Source: CALDTK01 sp041744755 (GTDB taxonomy: Bacteria; Bacteroidota; Bacteroidia; Chitinophagales; Saprospiraceae). From it: a stretch of 64,000 nucleotides of DNA. Within the stretch, counting starts at the first letter, position 1, and the number at the start of each line of letters is the position of its first letter. The stretch covers positions 1 to 64,000 of the forward strand of contig JBGTKC010000075.1 of NCBI GenBank assembly GCA_041744755.1, written 5' to 3'. Shown in pieces: positions 8,969 to 17,114 of the stretch. Both the position numbers and the translations under genes were made by a program. Under the pieces are notes generated by a model. The model did not search any database, was not told the origin of the DNA, and worked only from the letters and a program-made list of their open reading frames with translations.

Positions 8969-10063
8969 TCACTTCGCCTTCGCTAACGTAAACCCAAAGG
9001 TGGAACCCAGATTTACCCCACTCCGCACGTTAACCGTCTGCTCGTGTGCTTCTATGATGTGCTTCACGATCGACAGTCCGAGTCCAGACCCGCCCGCGTC
9101 ACGACTTCGCGACTTGTCCACACGGTAGAAGCGCTCGAAGATGCGCGAGAGGTGGTCTTCGCGGATGCCGATGCCGTTGTCGGCCACCTCGACGAGGATG
9201 TTGGTGTCCATGTCGTAAAAGGCCACTTTGGTATTCCCTCCCTTGCGACCGTATTTGAGGGAGTTGTTGACGAGATTGATCAGCACCTGACGGATGTTCT
9301 CACGATCGGCGCGTACGCGGTACGGTTTATCGGCACCTGGTTTAAGCAAGAGTGATACGCCCTTACCGGCCGATTTCATGGCGAGCTCCTCGAAGACTTC
9401 CTCGACGAGCTCGCGGACGTCGAAGACCTGCATGTCGAGAAACTCTTTACCGTTCTCTAGCCGCGAGATGCTCTCGAGGTCTTCGACGATGGTGTTGAGC
9501 CGCTCGACGTTGTAGGCTGCCTTGGCGATATACTTATGGCGCACCGCCTCGTCGTTGATCGCCCCGTCGAGGAGGGTCTCGAGGTAGCCCTGCACATTGA
9601 ATATCGGGGTCTTTAGTTCATGGGAGATGTCCCCGAGGAAGCGCTGGCGGTACTGGTCGAACTGCTTGAGCTGAGCGAGCTGTTGGTTTTGCTCATGGAT
9701 CCAACTTGAGACATCCTGCTGGACCTGGTCAATAATATCCTCGTGGACATTGACCACGTTGGCCTTCTCCCCCGCGCTCAGCTTGTGCTGGTGGATCGTT
9801 TTGTACACGAGCTTAATCTTGCGGTAGATGTAACGCCGCAGGTAGGCCAGGAAGACGAGGTAGGCCCCGAGGATGGCCAGGGGGGTGGTCACGAGTACGA
9901 CCATCCATTCGGCCTTCCCGAGGAGGGTGAGTCCGACGAGGACAGCCGCCACGATCAACCCCGAGAAGCCCGCCGCGAAGAGAGCAATCTGCTGGGGGGT
10001 CGCGTTTTTGCTTACGGGGGTACTTTCCTTGTTCAGCACCGGGATGGACAGTCCGCCGATCAA
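8969..10063 (-). CDS. Sensor histidine kinase, PhoR-like
   Basis: A 364-residue inner-membrane sensor with two adjacent transmembrane helices (about residues 27-49 and 54-75), so the outside loop is almost absent and sensing is probably within the membrane or cytoplasm. The HisKA motif FLGDISHELKTP holds the phospho-accepting His. The HATPase region has the N box (LVNNSLKYGRKG), G1 (VADNGIGI), F box (FERFYRVDKSRS) and G2 (GGSGLGLSIV), all intact. The start overlaps the regulator stop by 4 bases, so this is a co-translated pair. Confidence 0.92.
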   Translation of the reverse strand: MIGGLSIPVLNKESTPVSKNATPQQIALFAAGFSGLIVAAVLVGLTLLGKAEWMVVLVTTPLAILGAYLVFLAYLRRYIYRKIKLVYKTIHQHKLSAGEKANVVNVHEDIIDQVQQDVSSWIHEQNQQLAQLKQFDQYRQRFLGDISHELKTPIFNVQGYLETLLDGAINDEAVRHKYIAKAAYNVERLNTIVEDLESISRLENGKEFLDMQVFDVRELVEEVFEELAMKSAGKGVSLLLKPGADKPYRVRADRENIRQVLINLVNNSLKYGRKGGNTKVAFYDMDTNILVEVADNGIGIREDHLSRIFERFYRVDKSRSRDAGGSGLGLSIVKHIIEAHEQTVNVRSGVNLGSTFGFTLAKAK

Positions 10064-10740
10064 AACTCGAATTTGTAGCCTATGCCTTTGATCGTTCGGA
10101 TGTAGTTGTCGCCGATTTTCTCGCGCAGTTTACGGACGTGAACGTCTATCGTGCGATTGCCGACGATGACGTCGTTACCCCACACCTTGCGGTAGATCTC
10201 CTCGCGGTTAAAGACTTTGCCTGGTTTAGACAGCAGGAGATTGAGCAGTTCGAACTCCTTGCGCGGCAATTCGATCCTCTCGCCGTCCTTCTCGATGCAC
10301 ATGCCCTCGAGGTCGATACGCATGTTGCCGAGATCCACGCTGGATTCATCGGATTGCGGCGCGCCGCTGCGACGACGGAGGATGGCCTTAATGCGGGCCA
10401 CGAGCACGCGGGGTTTGATAGGCTTCGAGATGTAGTCGTCGCCGCCCTGCTCCAAGGCCGCTATCTGTGAGTAGTCCTCCTGGCGCGCCGTAAGAAACGT
10501 GATGGAGGTATCATTGAAGATTGGATCGGCGCGAAGGCGGCGGCAGAGCTCGACACCGTCCATCTCCGGCATCATGATGTCGAGGATGATGAGATCCGGC
10601 ACGACGCGTTTGGCCTCATTCAAACCCTTGAGCCCGTTGCTGGCGACGAAGACTTCGTAACCTTCGGCGGTAAGATTGTACGATAGGAACTCCAGGATGT
10701 CGGGTTCGTCGTCGACGATGAGGATTTTGGCGGCGGACAT
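10060..10740 (-). CDS. OmpR/PhoB-family response regulator
   Basis: A 226-residue protein. The receiver domain (1-120) has the acidic pocket DDEPD, the phospho-acceptor Asp in LIILDIMMPEMDG, and the conserved Lys in YISKPIKP. The C-terminal winged helix (about 130-226) has FELLNLLLSKPGKVFNREE and VHVRKLREKIGDNYIRTIKGIGYKF, typical of DNA-binding OmpR regulators. It is translated just ahead of the kinase. The PhoB/PhoR resemblance is of sequence class only; regulation by phosphate is not shown. Confidence 0.93.
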   Translation of the reverse strand: MSAAKILIVDDEPDILEFLSYNLTAEGYEVFVASNGLKGLNEAKRVVPDLIILDIMMPEMDGVELCRRLRADPIFNDTSITFLTARQEDYSQIAALEQGGDDYISKPIKPRVLVARIKAILRRRSGAPQSDESSVDLGNMRIDLEGMCIEKDGERIELPRKEFELLNLLLSKPGKVFNREEIYRKVWGNDVIVGNRTIDVHVRKLREKIGDNYIRTIKGIGYKFEF

Positions 10741-10824
10741 AAGCTCGGCGGTTGGATCTCAGGCGGACGGGGCGTCGCGAGCGTAAAACTACGCCGACAC
10801 GCGGACCGGGGTAATGCTTCCGGC

Positions 10825-11187
10825 CTAATCCTCGCCGGGCACACGGTCGAGTAGCACCAACAACGCCCCTCGATGCCGCTCGAAACGCCGCTCCAGAGAG
10901 TCGGTGGCAGACTCCCAGAGGTGGATATCGCGGTCGAACCGATCGCGCATCCCGTCGAGCCACGCCGCGTCGATCCCGTAGGCATCGTAGAGCTGACCGT
11001 AGTAAACGCTAGCGAGGGAATCACGCGTCGGACCGCTAAAGTCTTGGAGAGCGGCCTCAATGAGCATCGTCTGCGTAAACACGCGCAACTCCTCCTCGGT
11101 AGGCTCGCCGACCGCGCCACGACCCGCGCACGCCGCACAGATAAGTAACGTAAAGACAATACTGACGTAACCCCAGGCCTTACGCAT
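10825..11187 (-). CDS. Small lipoprotein, DUF4296-like
   Basis: A 120-residue protein with a lipoprotein signal (hydrophobic stretch ending ICAACAG, lipobox Cys at about 21). The mature part is helical, with an early EEELRVFTQTMLIEAAL segment and then YGQLYDAYGIDAAWLDGMRDRFDRD, which resembles the Bacteroidota DUF4296 lipoproteins of unknown function. Its start overlaps the SixA-like gene by 8 bases (11180-11187), so it is co-transcribed. Confidence 0.75.
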   Translation of the reverse strand: MRKAWGYVSIVFTLLICAACAGRGAVGEPTEEELRVFTQTMLIEAALQDFSGPTRDSLASVYYGQLYDAYGIDAAWLDGMRDRFDRDIHLWESATDSLERRFERHRGALLVLLDRVPGED

Positions 11188-11689
11188 ACCGTGGCAGGAT
11201 ATCCCGTGGGGTGAGTAACGCCTCGAGCGTAGCCTCCCGCCCGGGGGTAAAGTCTCCCCAGTGATCGACCGAGGACCGTATGACCGCCACCCCCGCGGTC
11301 GGGACGTTGTCTACGTACCGGTCCGCGAAAGCCTGTACCACGGCGGTCAGGCCCGGGTTGTGTCCGAAGATCGCCACGGTACTCGCGAGATCCGGTAGCT
11401 CCCGGATCGCCAGCAAAATCGTCGCCGCAGAAGCTTCGTAGAGGTCCTCCCGCACGGATAGGTCGTTCTCTACCAGCCCAAGTCCCTCCGCGAAGAGCCG
11501 GGCAGTCGTGTAGGCCCGGTTCGCCGGGCTCGTAACCATCTCCAGGGGGACGAGGTCACGCTCTTGCAGGTAGGCGGCCATTTGCGGGGCGTCGTGCTGG
11601 CCGCGGGCATTGAGCGGTCGGTCGAAATCCGCGAGCGAACTATCGGACCAGTCGCTCTTGGCGTGTCTCACGAGTAGGAGGGTTTTCAT
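11180..11689 (-). CDS. sixA: SixA-like histidine phosphatase
   Basis: A 169-residue histidine phosphatase. The catalytic RHAKS motif is at residues 8-12 (LLVRHAKSDWSD), with DFDRPLNARG next and FGHNPGL as the second His motif. SixA removes phosphate from phosphohistidine on signalling proteins; other small members of the superfamily act on metabolites, so the substrate is open. The lipoprotein gene overlaps its 3' end. A two-component system lies about 440 bases downstream on the same strand, which fits a signalling role but does not prove it. Confidence 0.85.
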   Translation of the reverse strand: MKTLLLVRHAKSDWSDSSLADFDRPLNARGQHDAPQMAAYLQERDLVPLEMVTSPANRAYTTARLFAEGLGLVENDLSVREDLYEASAATILLAIRELPDLASTVAIFGHNPGLTAVVQAFADRYVDNVPTAGVAVIRSSVDHWGDFTPGREATLEALLTPRDILPRYA

Positions 11690-11804
11690 AGGGTCTACGT
11701 GTGTCGCGGTGAAGGAACGGCAAAACGGAGCTTCGTAAACTATTGTCGACCTTTAGCGCTGCTTACCGTTTCGCTTTACACTCCTGGAGTCTAACCCCGA
11801 CTAC

Positions 11805-13541
11805 ATGCAACCCGGCGGCAGTCCCCCCTCGCCTGATTCGCTGCGCCAGCTGTCCCTGACTGAGGCGCTCACCGTCTTGGACGAGGCCATCGTCGAGGCA
11901 GGGCAGCGGCTTCGCGATCAGGCTCCGCCGCAGTTGATCAACGGCGGGAAGGGCCTCTGGGTCCTGCGCCCCGGCGCAGACGATACCTCGGCCTACGAGG
12001 TTGAGCTGCTGCTTGCCGGTCGGCGCGTGAAAGCCTACACCTGTACCTGCGGGGCTTTCGCCAAAACCCACGCCTGCGATCACCTCGCCGCACTCCTGTC
12101 ACTCGTGCAGTTGAGCAAGCTCCCGAAGGCAAGTCCCGTTCAACTGCGCTCGAAAGCCTCCGTGAATACCAAGGCCCTCCTCGAATCAATCGGGGCGGAA
12201 GAATTGCGTGAGTTCGTCGCCGAGTGCGCGAGGCGCGATTCCGAATTGTCGCTAGAGCTCCGGGTGCGCTTCGCACACTTAACCAACCTCACGGATCGCT
12301 ACGCAGCCGTGGTCGACCGACTTCTCGTCCGGCAGGGTGTTAGGTACAGTTCCAAGGAACTACGACGCCTGCACTCGGCGCTCGATCACTTCGCCAGCCT
12401 CCGTCTGGCGTGGCTGGCGCAGGCGCACTGGTTGGACCTCTTCGAGATCAACACCACGCTCGCCGAACGCCTCGTGGCGGTGGCCGATAAGCTCGTCGAG
12501 ACCCGCGTGGACGCTACCGCCTACGTCGCGACGCTCCTCGTCGAACTCACTCAGGTCGTTGACGCCAAACCCGCTCCCGTGATCGTGGAGCGTGTCGCCG
12601 AGTGGCTCGACGGACAGCGCGAGCGCGGGGCCTACTACCGCCGCGACCTGGATGCCCAGTTCTACGTCCTGTCGCGAGCCCTAGGCGCCTCACGAAGCGA
12701 AGTGATCGATGAGATCGAGACGGCGCTCGATCGTTTTGGCGAAAGCCCCGCGCGCCTCCGAGTCTACCTAGATCTGCTGCGTGAGGGCGGCCGTGACGCG
12801 GAGGCCCGCGCCCTCCTCCTCCGCCGACTCGACGAGCCCCAACTGGTCTTCGACGCGCTCGAAACCGAGGTTGCCGGGGGCAGGGTCGATTCGGCGGCGC
12901 GGCTCGCCGAGGAGGCGGTCTCACACATGAGTGACCACGGGGTCCGGGCGCGGTTACACAGATTCATAGTCGCGATTGGTGTGCAGAACATGCGCCCCGA
13001 GCTCATCGTGCGACACGCGCCCAGTCTTCTGCTGTCGACTGGGAGCCCGGCCGAACTCTTGGCTTTGGCAGACGAATTGCCCGACGCCGAGGCGAAGACG
13101 ATGCGGACGGCATTGCTCTCGGCCGTGCAGCAGGCGCAGGGCCGAGGCGGGCAAACGGGCGATCGGCCTCTGGGCAATCCGGAGGTCACGCCGCGGCAGT
13201 GGACCCAGGCCGAGGCCGATCTCCTCGTCCAAATCGGGGACGGCCCCGCCCTCGAGAGCCTATTGTACCGCACCGAGCACGAGCACGTAATCCTCACGAG
13301 CCTCCCGCGGCTGGTGGGGCTCATTGAACCTGCAGATGTCGGCTTCTTACTCGAGACGAAAGTTCGGGAGCATCTCGACCGGCACCTGGGCGAGTCGCCG
13401 GCCGCCTACGTCACAGAGTTGCTAGACGCCGTGGCGCGGCGAGACCGAACGCAGCTGGTGCCAGTATTGGTCGCTCGGCTGCGACAGACCTACAGCGAGC
13501 GCCACGCCTTACTCAAAGCCTTCAAGGAGGCCGCGTTTTGA
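11805..13541 (+). CDS. SWIM zinc finger domain protein
   Basis: A 578-residue protein. Near residue 75 it has the CxC...CxH pattern of a SWIM zinc finger (TCTCGAFAKTHACDHLAAL), a domain that binds DNA or protein. The rest is helical and Leu/Ala/Arg/Glu-rich, like a helical-repeat scaffold, with no catalytic motif I recognise. The first gene of a tight four-gene run; its TGA overlaps the TTG start of rlmH. Two hairpin-repeat copies lie inside, at 12053-12067 (within the zinc finger loop) and 12733-12747 (FGESP). Confidence 0.8.
   Translation: MQPGGSPPSPDSLRQLSLTEALTVLDEAIVEAGQRLRDQAPPQLINGGKGLWVLRPGADDTSAYEVELLLAGRRVKAYTCTCGAFAKTHACDHLAALLSLVQLSKLPKASPVQLRSKASVNTKALLESIGAEELREFVAECARRDSELSLELRVRFAHLTNLTDRYAAVVDRLLVRQGVRYSSKELRRLHSALDHFASLRLAWLAQAHWLDLFEINTTLAERLVAVADKLVETRVDATAYVATLLVELTQVVDAKPAPVIVERVAEWLDGQRERGAYYRRDLDAQFYVLSRALGASRSEVIDEIETALDRFGESPARLRVYLDLLREGGRDAEARALLLRRLDEPQLVFDALETEVAGGRVDSAARLAEEAVSHMSDHGVRARLHRFIVAIGVQNMRPELIVRHAPSLLLSTGSPAELLALADELPDAEAKTMRTALLSAVQQAQGRGGQTGDRPLGNPEVTPRQWTQAEADLLVQIGDGPALESLLYRTEHEHVILTSLPRLVGLIEPADVGFLLETKVREHLDRHLGESPAAYVTELLDAVARRDRTQLVPVLVARLRQTYSERHALLKAFKEAAF
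12053..12067 (-). repeat. Mini-hairpin repeat, exact copy
   Basis: Exact copy on the minus strand. In the gene it reads AFAKT, exactly between the CxC and CxH halves of the SWIM zinc finger. Confidence 0.9.
12733..12747 (+). repeat. Mini-hairpin repeat, exact copy
   Basis: Exact GTTTTGGCGAAAGCC. In the SWIM gene it reads FGESP, a different frame from the copy at 12053. Confidence 0.9.
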
Positions 13542-14011
13542 CATTGGAGCTCTGGTGCATCGGGCGGTCGAAGCAGGCCTGGCTCCGCGGAGCCATCGAG
13601 ACCTACGTCGCGCGCCTGCCGCACTTGATCCCCTTCCGTTACGAGGAGCTGCCGGGTCCGCGGCTTCCGCCAAAACCGAGCCCTAGTAAAATCCTCGCGC
13701 TGGAGGGTGACTACGTAACGTCGCACCTCAAGCCAGGCGACCGACTATACTTGTTCGACGAAGCAGGTCGGGCCATGGACTCGCGCACGTTTGCGACCTA
13801 CCTAGAACGGACGCAACACCAAACCGGGTCCCGGGTCGTCTTCCTCATCGGCGGCGCCTATGGTTTTGGCGAAAGCCTCCGCGCGAGGGCGGTTGGTACG
13901 GTTAGCCTCTCGCCGATGACCCTCAGCCACCAGCTCGTGCGGGCCGTCGCCCTCGAACAACTCTACCGCGCGATGAGCATCTTGCGCAACCTCCCTTACC
14001 ACAATGATTGA
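13538..14011 (+). CDS. rlmH: 23S rRNA (pseudouridine-1915-N3)-methyltransferase
   Basis: RlmH methylates pseudouridine 1915 in helix 69 of 23S rRNA, using S-adenosylmethionine in a SPOUT knot fold. The 157 residues match family length, with LFDEAGRAMDS, FLIGGAYGF (SAM-binding glycine loop) and the C-terminal LSPMTLSHQLVRAVALEQLYRA. I place the start at TTG 13538, overlapping the previous stop; AAGGAGG (13524-13530) lies 7 bases upstream, though it is also coding sequence. Two hairpin repeats are inside (13662-13676, 13863-13877), the second adjoining the SAM-binding loop. The downstream rhomboid gene overlaps its end by 8 bases. Confidence 0.95.
   Translation: MTLELWCIGRSKQAWLRGAIETYVARLPHLIPFRYEELPGPRLPPKPSPSKILALEGDYVTSHLKPGDRLYLFDEAGRAMDSRTFATYLERTQHQTGSRVVFLIGGAYGFGESLRARAVGTVSLSPMTLSHQLVRAVALEQLYRAMSILRNLPYHND
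13662..13676 (-). repeat. Mini-hairpin repeat, GGAA-loop variant
   Basis: Minus strand GTTTTGGCGGAAGCC: stem GGC/GCC, loop GGAA (still GNRA). Reads LPPK in rlmH. Confidence 0.75.
13863..13877 (+). repeat. Mini-hairpin repeat, exact copy
   Basis: Exact GTTTTGGCGAAAGCC, reading FGES right after the conserved GGAY of RlmH. Confidence 0.9.
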
Positions 14012-14669
14012 ACCCAGTTTCCCTTACTTCGTCACGTACGCGAGCATCGCCGTGACGGTGGTGGTCTCTTACCTCGGATTTCAATACCCGGCACTCTTCG
14101 ACGCCCTGAAGCACGACCCCTACGCCGAGCGCCAACGTGGCGAGTACCACCGCCTGTTGACCAGTGGCTTCCTGCACGGGAGCTGGATGCACCTCGGGGT
14201 CAATATGTTCGTGTTATATTTTTTCGGCCGCTACGCCGAGGCAGAGATCTGTGGCTACGGTGCCGTCGGCAGGTTCAGCTTCGGGTCGACCGCCGGTCCA
14301 GTGGTTTACCTCTCGCTATACCTTTTGACAATCGTTCTCGCTAACCTTGGGACGCTCTTTAAATACGGTAGCGCACCCGGCTACTCCGCCATTGGCGCCA
14401 GCGGGGCAGTAAGCGGCGCCACCACTCTGTTCGCCATATTTCTCCCCTGGGAATTTATCTACCTCTACGGGATCCTCCCGATCCCCGCGATCGTAGCCGC
14501 GGTCGGCTTCGTGGTCTACTCGCAGTACGCCGCGAAGAACAACCAGGACAACATCGATCACTCGGCTCACCTCTACGGCGCCCTCGCGATGCCCCTACTC
14601 TATGTCGCGCTGAAGCCTGGCTTGGCTGCACACTTCTTTGATGCGCTCATCAACAACCTACCATTTTGA
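14004..14669 (+). CDS. Rhomboid-family intramembrane serine protease
   Basis: A 221-residue protein with about six membrane helices. The catalytic Ser lies in GASGAVSG (near residue 133) and the catalytic His in DHSAHLYGA (near 193). The N-terminal HRLLTSGFLHGSWMHLGVNM contains the conserved HxxxxHxxxN-type region of helix 2. It cuts transmembrane substrates in the inner membrane; the target is unknown. It overlaps rlmH by 8 bases and the Nudix gene by 4, so it is translated from the same mRNA. Confidence 0.93.
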   Translation: MIEPSFPYFVTYASIAVTVVVSYLGFQYPALFDALKHDPYAERQRGEYHRLLTSGFLHGSWMHLGVNMFVLYFFGRYAEAEICGYGAVGRFSFGSTAGPVVYLSLYLLTIVLANLGTLFKYGSAPGYSAIGASGAVSGATTLFAIFLPWEFIYLYGILPIPAIVAAVGFVVYSQYAAKNNQDNIDHSAHLYGALAMPLLYVALKPGLAAHFFDALINNLPF

Positions 14670-15226
14670 GCGATGCCCGCAACACCTGGCGGCGCACCTC
14701 CCGGCGGGAGGCCTACCGCAATCCCTGGATCAGCGTGGACCACGACGAGGTCGTCACGCCGGGAGGTACGCCCGGGATCTACGGCGTAGTGCGATTCGCC
14801 AACCTCGCGATCGGGATCGTGACACTCGACGGGGCCGGACGAACGACGCTCGTCGGTCAGTGGCGATACACCTTAGACCGCTACAGTTGGGAAATCCCGG
14901 AGGGTGGCGGCCCGAAGGACGAGGGTCCACTAGCCGCTGCTCAGCGTGAGCTAAAGGAGGAGACCGGCATGGACGCGACCACCTGGACGAAGCTCGTGGA
15001 GCTTGATCTGAGCAACAGCGTTACCGACGAAACTGGCGTCGTTTACCTCGCCGAAGGACTTACGCTGGGCACCGCCAGTCCGGAAGACACCGAGGATTTG
15101 GCCTCACGGACCTTACCGCTAAGTGAGGCTGTGCAGATGGTCCTGACTGGCGAGATCCGCGATAGCCTTTCGGTGATAGGGTTACTCGCGGCGGAAAGGC
15201 TGCTCGCCTCCCGTGCGGCGTACTAG
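14666..15226 (+). CDS. Nudix hydrolase, ADP-ribose pyrophosphatase-like
   Basis: A 186-residue cytoplasmic hydrolase. The Nudix box near residues 85-107 (GPKDEGPLAAAQRELKEETG) has all the metal-binding Glu residues. The layout, with W-R-Y-T-L-D-R-Y-S-W-E-I-P-E before the box, is that of ADP-sugar pyrophosphatases. The start is TTG at 14666, overlapping the rhomboid stop (TTGA). The gene ends against pruA on the other strand, with a 4-base tail overlap. Confidence 0.88.
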   Translation: MSDARNTWRRTSRREAYRNPWISVDHDEVVTPGGTPGIYGVVRFANLAIGIVTLDGAGRTTLVGQWRYTLDRYSWEIPEGGGPKDEGPLAAAQRELKEETGMDATTWTKLVELDLSNSVTDETGVVYLAEGLTLGTASPEDTEDLASRTLPLSEAVQMVLTGEIRDSLSVIGLLAAERLLASRAAY

Positions 15227-16842
15227 GCCTCGAGGAAGGGATACCGGTAGTCGACCGGCGGCACGGCTGTCTCTTTGATGAGGCGCGGACTGAGCCAGCG
15301 ATACAGGTTCATAGCCGAGCCAGCTTTGTCGTTGGTGCCACTGGCGCGGGCGCCGCCGAAGGGTTGTTGCCCGACCACAGCCCCGGTGGGTTTGTCGTTG
15401 ACGTAAAAGTTGCCGGCGCTGTTGCGCAAGTGGTGTAGGGCCTCCTCGACCGCGTACCTGTCTTGCGAGAAAACTGCCCCGGTGAGGGCGTACGGCGAGG
15501 TGGCGTCTACGAGGCGCAAGGTCTCGATCCATTCGCTCGGCTCGTATATATATACCGTGAGCACGGGGCCGAACAATTCCTCCTCCATCGTTTCGTAGTG
15601 GGGATCAGTCGTCACAATAATCGTGGGCTCGATGAAGTAGCCCTTGGTTTTATCGCAAGATCCCCCCACGATGATCTCGCAAGCGGCACTCTCGCGCGCG
15701 CGATTGATGTATCCAGCGATTCTGTCGAATGCCCGCTCGTCGATCACGGCGCCAAGAAAATTACTTTGGTCGATCACGTCACCCATCTTCACAGTCGCCA
15801 ACTGTGCCAAGAGATACTCTCGGGTCACCTCCCACGTAGAACTCGGCAGGTATGCCCGCGACGCTGCGCTACATTTCTGTCCTTGGTACTCGAAAGCACC
15901 CCGGAGGAGGCCAGTGGCTACCTGCGCGGGGATAGCGGTCTCGTGGGCGATCACGAAGTCCTTACCGCCCGTCTCTCCGACGATCCTTGGGTAGGATTTG
16001 TACTTTCCCACATTTGCGCCAATGGTCGTCCAAAGCGATTGGAACACTTTGGTACTTCCCGTGAAGTGGAGTCCCGCGAAATCTGGGTGCGAGAACACGA
16101 TCTCCCCAGCCTCCGGGCCATCGGCGAAGATCAGATTGATCACCCCCGGCGGTAAGCCGGCCTCCTCGAGGAGATCCATGATTACCTCAGCGGAATAAGC
16201 CTGGGTATCGGCGGGTTTCCACACACAGACGTTGCCGAGCATGGCGGGCGCCGCGCATAGGTTGGCCGCAATGCTCGTAAAATTGAAAGGCGTTATCGCG
16301 AATACGAAGCCCTCAAGAGGCCGGTACTCGAGCCGGTTCCAGATGCCCGGCGGCGAGATCGGTTGCTGGTGGTAAATGTCCTCGGCGAAGGCGACGTTGA
16401 ATCGGAAGAAATCACACAATTCGGCCACAGCGTCGATCTCGGCCTGATGGACGGTTTTCGACTGCGCCAACATTGTAGCCGCGTTCATCCGCGCCCGGTA
16501 CGGACCGGCGAGTAGGTCGGCGGCCTTGATGAAGATCGCCGCGCGCGTCTCCCACGGAGTCTCCGCCCACCGCTCTCGTGCCGCGAGCGCTGCTTCTATC
16601 GCGTCTTGCACATCCTTGGCGCTACCGCGGTGGAAGTGACCGAGGGTGTGTCCGTGATTGTGCGGCGGCGCTATGCGCACGCGTGCGCCCCCCCCCACGG
16701 CCCGACCGCCGATCCGTTGCCGGACCTCCCGCTCCTCGCCGAGCATCTCGTCGAGGGCGGCATGTAGCTGTGCCAGTTCCTCGCTGCCGGGTGCGTACGA
16801 AAGGATGGGCTCGTTGTAGGGTTGGGGGATCTCACTGATCAT
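15223..16842 (-). CDS. pruA: L-glutamate gamma-semialdehyde (1-pyrroline-5-carboxylate) dehydrogenase
   Basis: PruA oxidises glutamate semialdehyde to glutamate with NAD, the second step of proline catabolism. The frame is open further upstream, but the ATG at 16842 gives 539 residues and starts at MISEIPQPYNEP, as expected for the family; the extension to 17082 is Arg-rich and without homology. The motifs are AITPFNFTSIAANL, the Rossmann part FTGSTKVF, GGKDFVIAHE, and the catalytic Cys in EYQGQKCSAASRAY. There is no proline dehydrogenase beside it. A weak promoter core is at 16906-16913. Confidence 0.93.
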   Translation of the reverse strand: MISEIPQPYNEPILSYAPGSEELAQLHAALDEMLGEEREVRQRIGGRAVGGGARVRIAPPHNHGHTLGHFHRGSAKDVQDAIEAALAARERWAETPWETRAAIFIKAADLLAGPYRARMNAATMLAQSKTVHQAEIDAVAELCDFFRFNVAFAEDIYHQQPISPPGIWNRLEYRPLEGFVFAITPFNFTSIAANLCAAPAMLGNVCVWKPADTQAYSAEVIMDLLEEAGLPPGVINLIFADGPEAGEIVFSHPDFAGLHFTGSTKVFQSLWTTIGANVGKYKSYPRIVGETGGKDFVIAHETAIPAQVATGLLRGAFEYQGQKCSAASRAYLPSSTWEVTREYLLAQLATVKMGDVIDQSNFLGAVIDERAFDRIAGYINRARESAACEIIVGGSCDKTKGYFIEPTIIVTTDPHYETMEEELFGPVLTVYIYEPSEWIETLRLVDATSPYALTGAVFSQDRYAVEEALHHLRNSAGNFYVNDKPTGAVVGQQPFGGARASGTNDKAGSAMNLYRWLSPRLIKETAVPPVDYRYPFLEA

Positions 16843-16905
16843 GCAAAAGATTTCTTGAAGGTTGTAGGATTCGTCGCGGACCCACGGCGCTCGCCGGAGG
16901 CGGCG

Positions 16906-16913
16906 CGAAAGTA
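16906..16913 (-). promoter_or_regulatory. Possible pruA promoter core
   Basis: TACTTTCG on the minus strand fits TAnnTTTG except one base, 64 bases before the pruA start. No clear -33 TTG. Confidence 0.3.
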
Positions 16914-17063
16914 GGCCACGTAGGTGAGTCCCGGTCCGTCCTGAGCCAAGTTCGCATATAGATATAGTAACTTTAGGAAGCGTGTACATCAGAAAAAGTC
17001 TGCGCTTTGAGATTATTTGTCCACCGGATAGAACTTGCACTAGACTATTTGACTTCCAGGACA

Positions 17064-17071
17064 TAGTTTCG
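17064..17071 (+). promoter_or_regulatory. Possible promoter core of the helix-hairpin-helix gene
   Basis: TAGTTTCG on the plus strand, about 43 bases before the ATG at 17115. Confidence 0.35.
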
Positions 17072-17114
17072 CCGTCGCGCAACTACGCAACTTAAAGATT
17101 CCTCCTTCTTCTCT

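Noticed and set aside
13524..13530. AAGGAGG before rlmH as a true Shine-Dalgarno site
   Set aside because: It is part of the SWIM coding sequence, and Bacteroidota use such sites little; noted only as supporting the TTG start.
16843..17082. N-terminal extension of pruA by 80 residues
   Set aside because: Arg- and Ser-rich with no likeness to the family; the ATG at 16842 fits family length.
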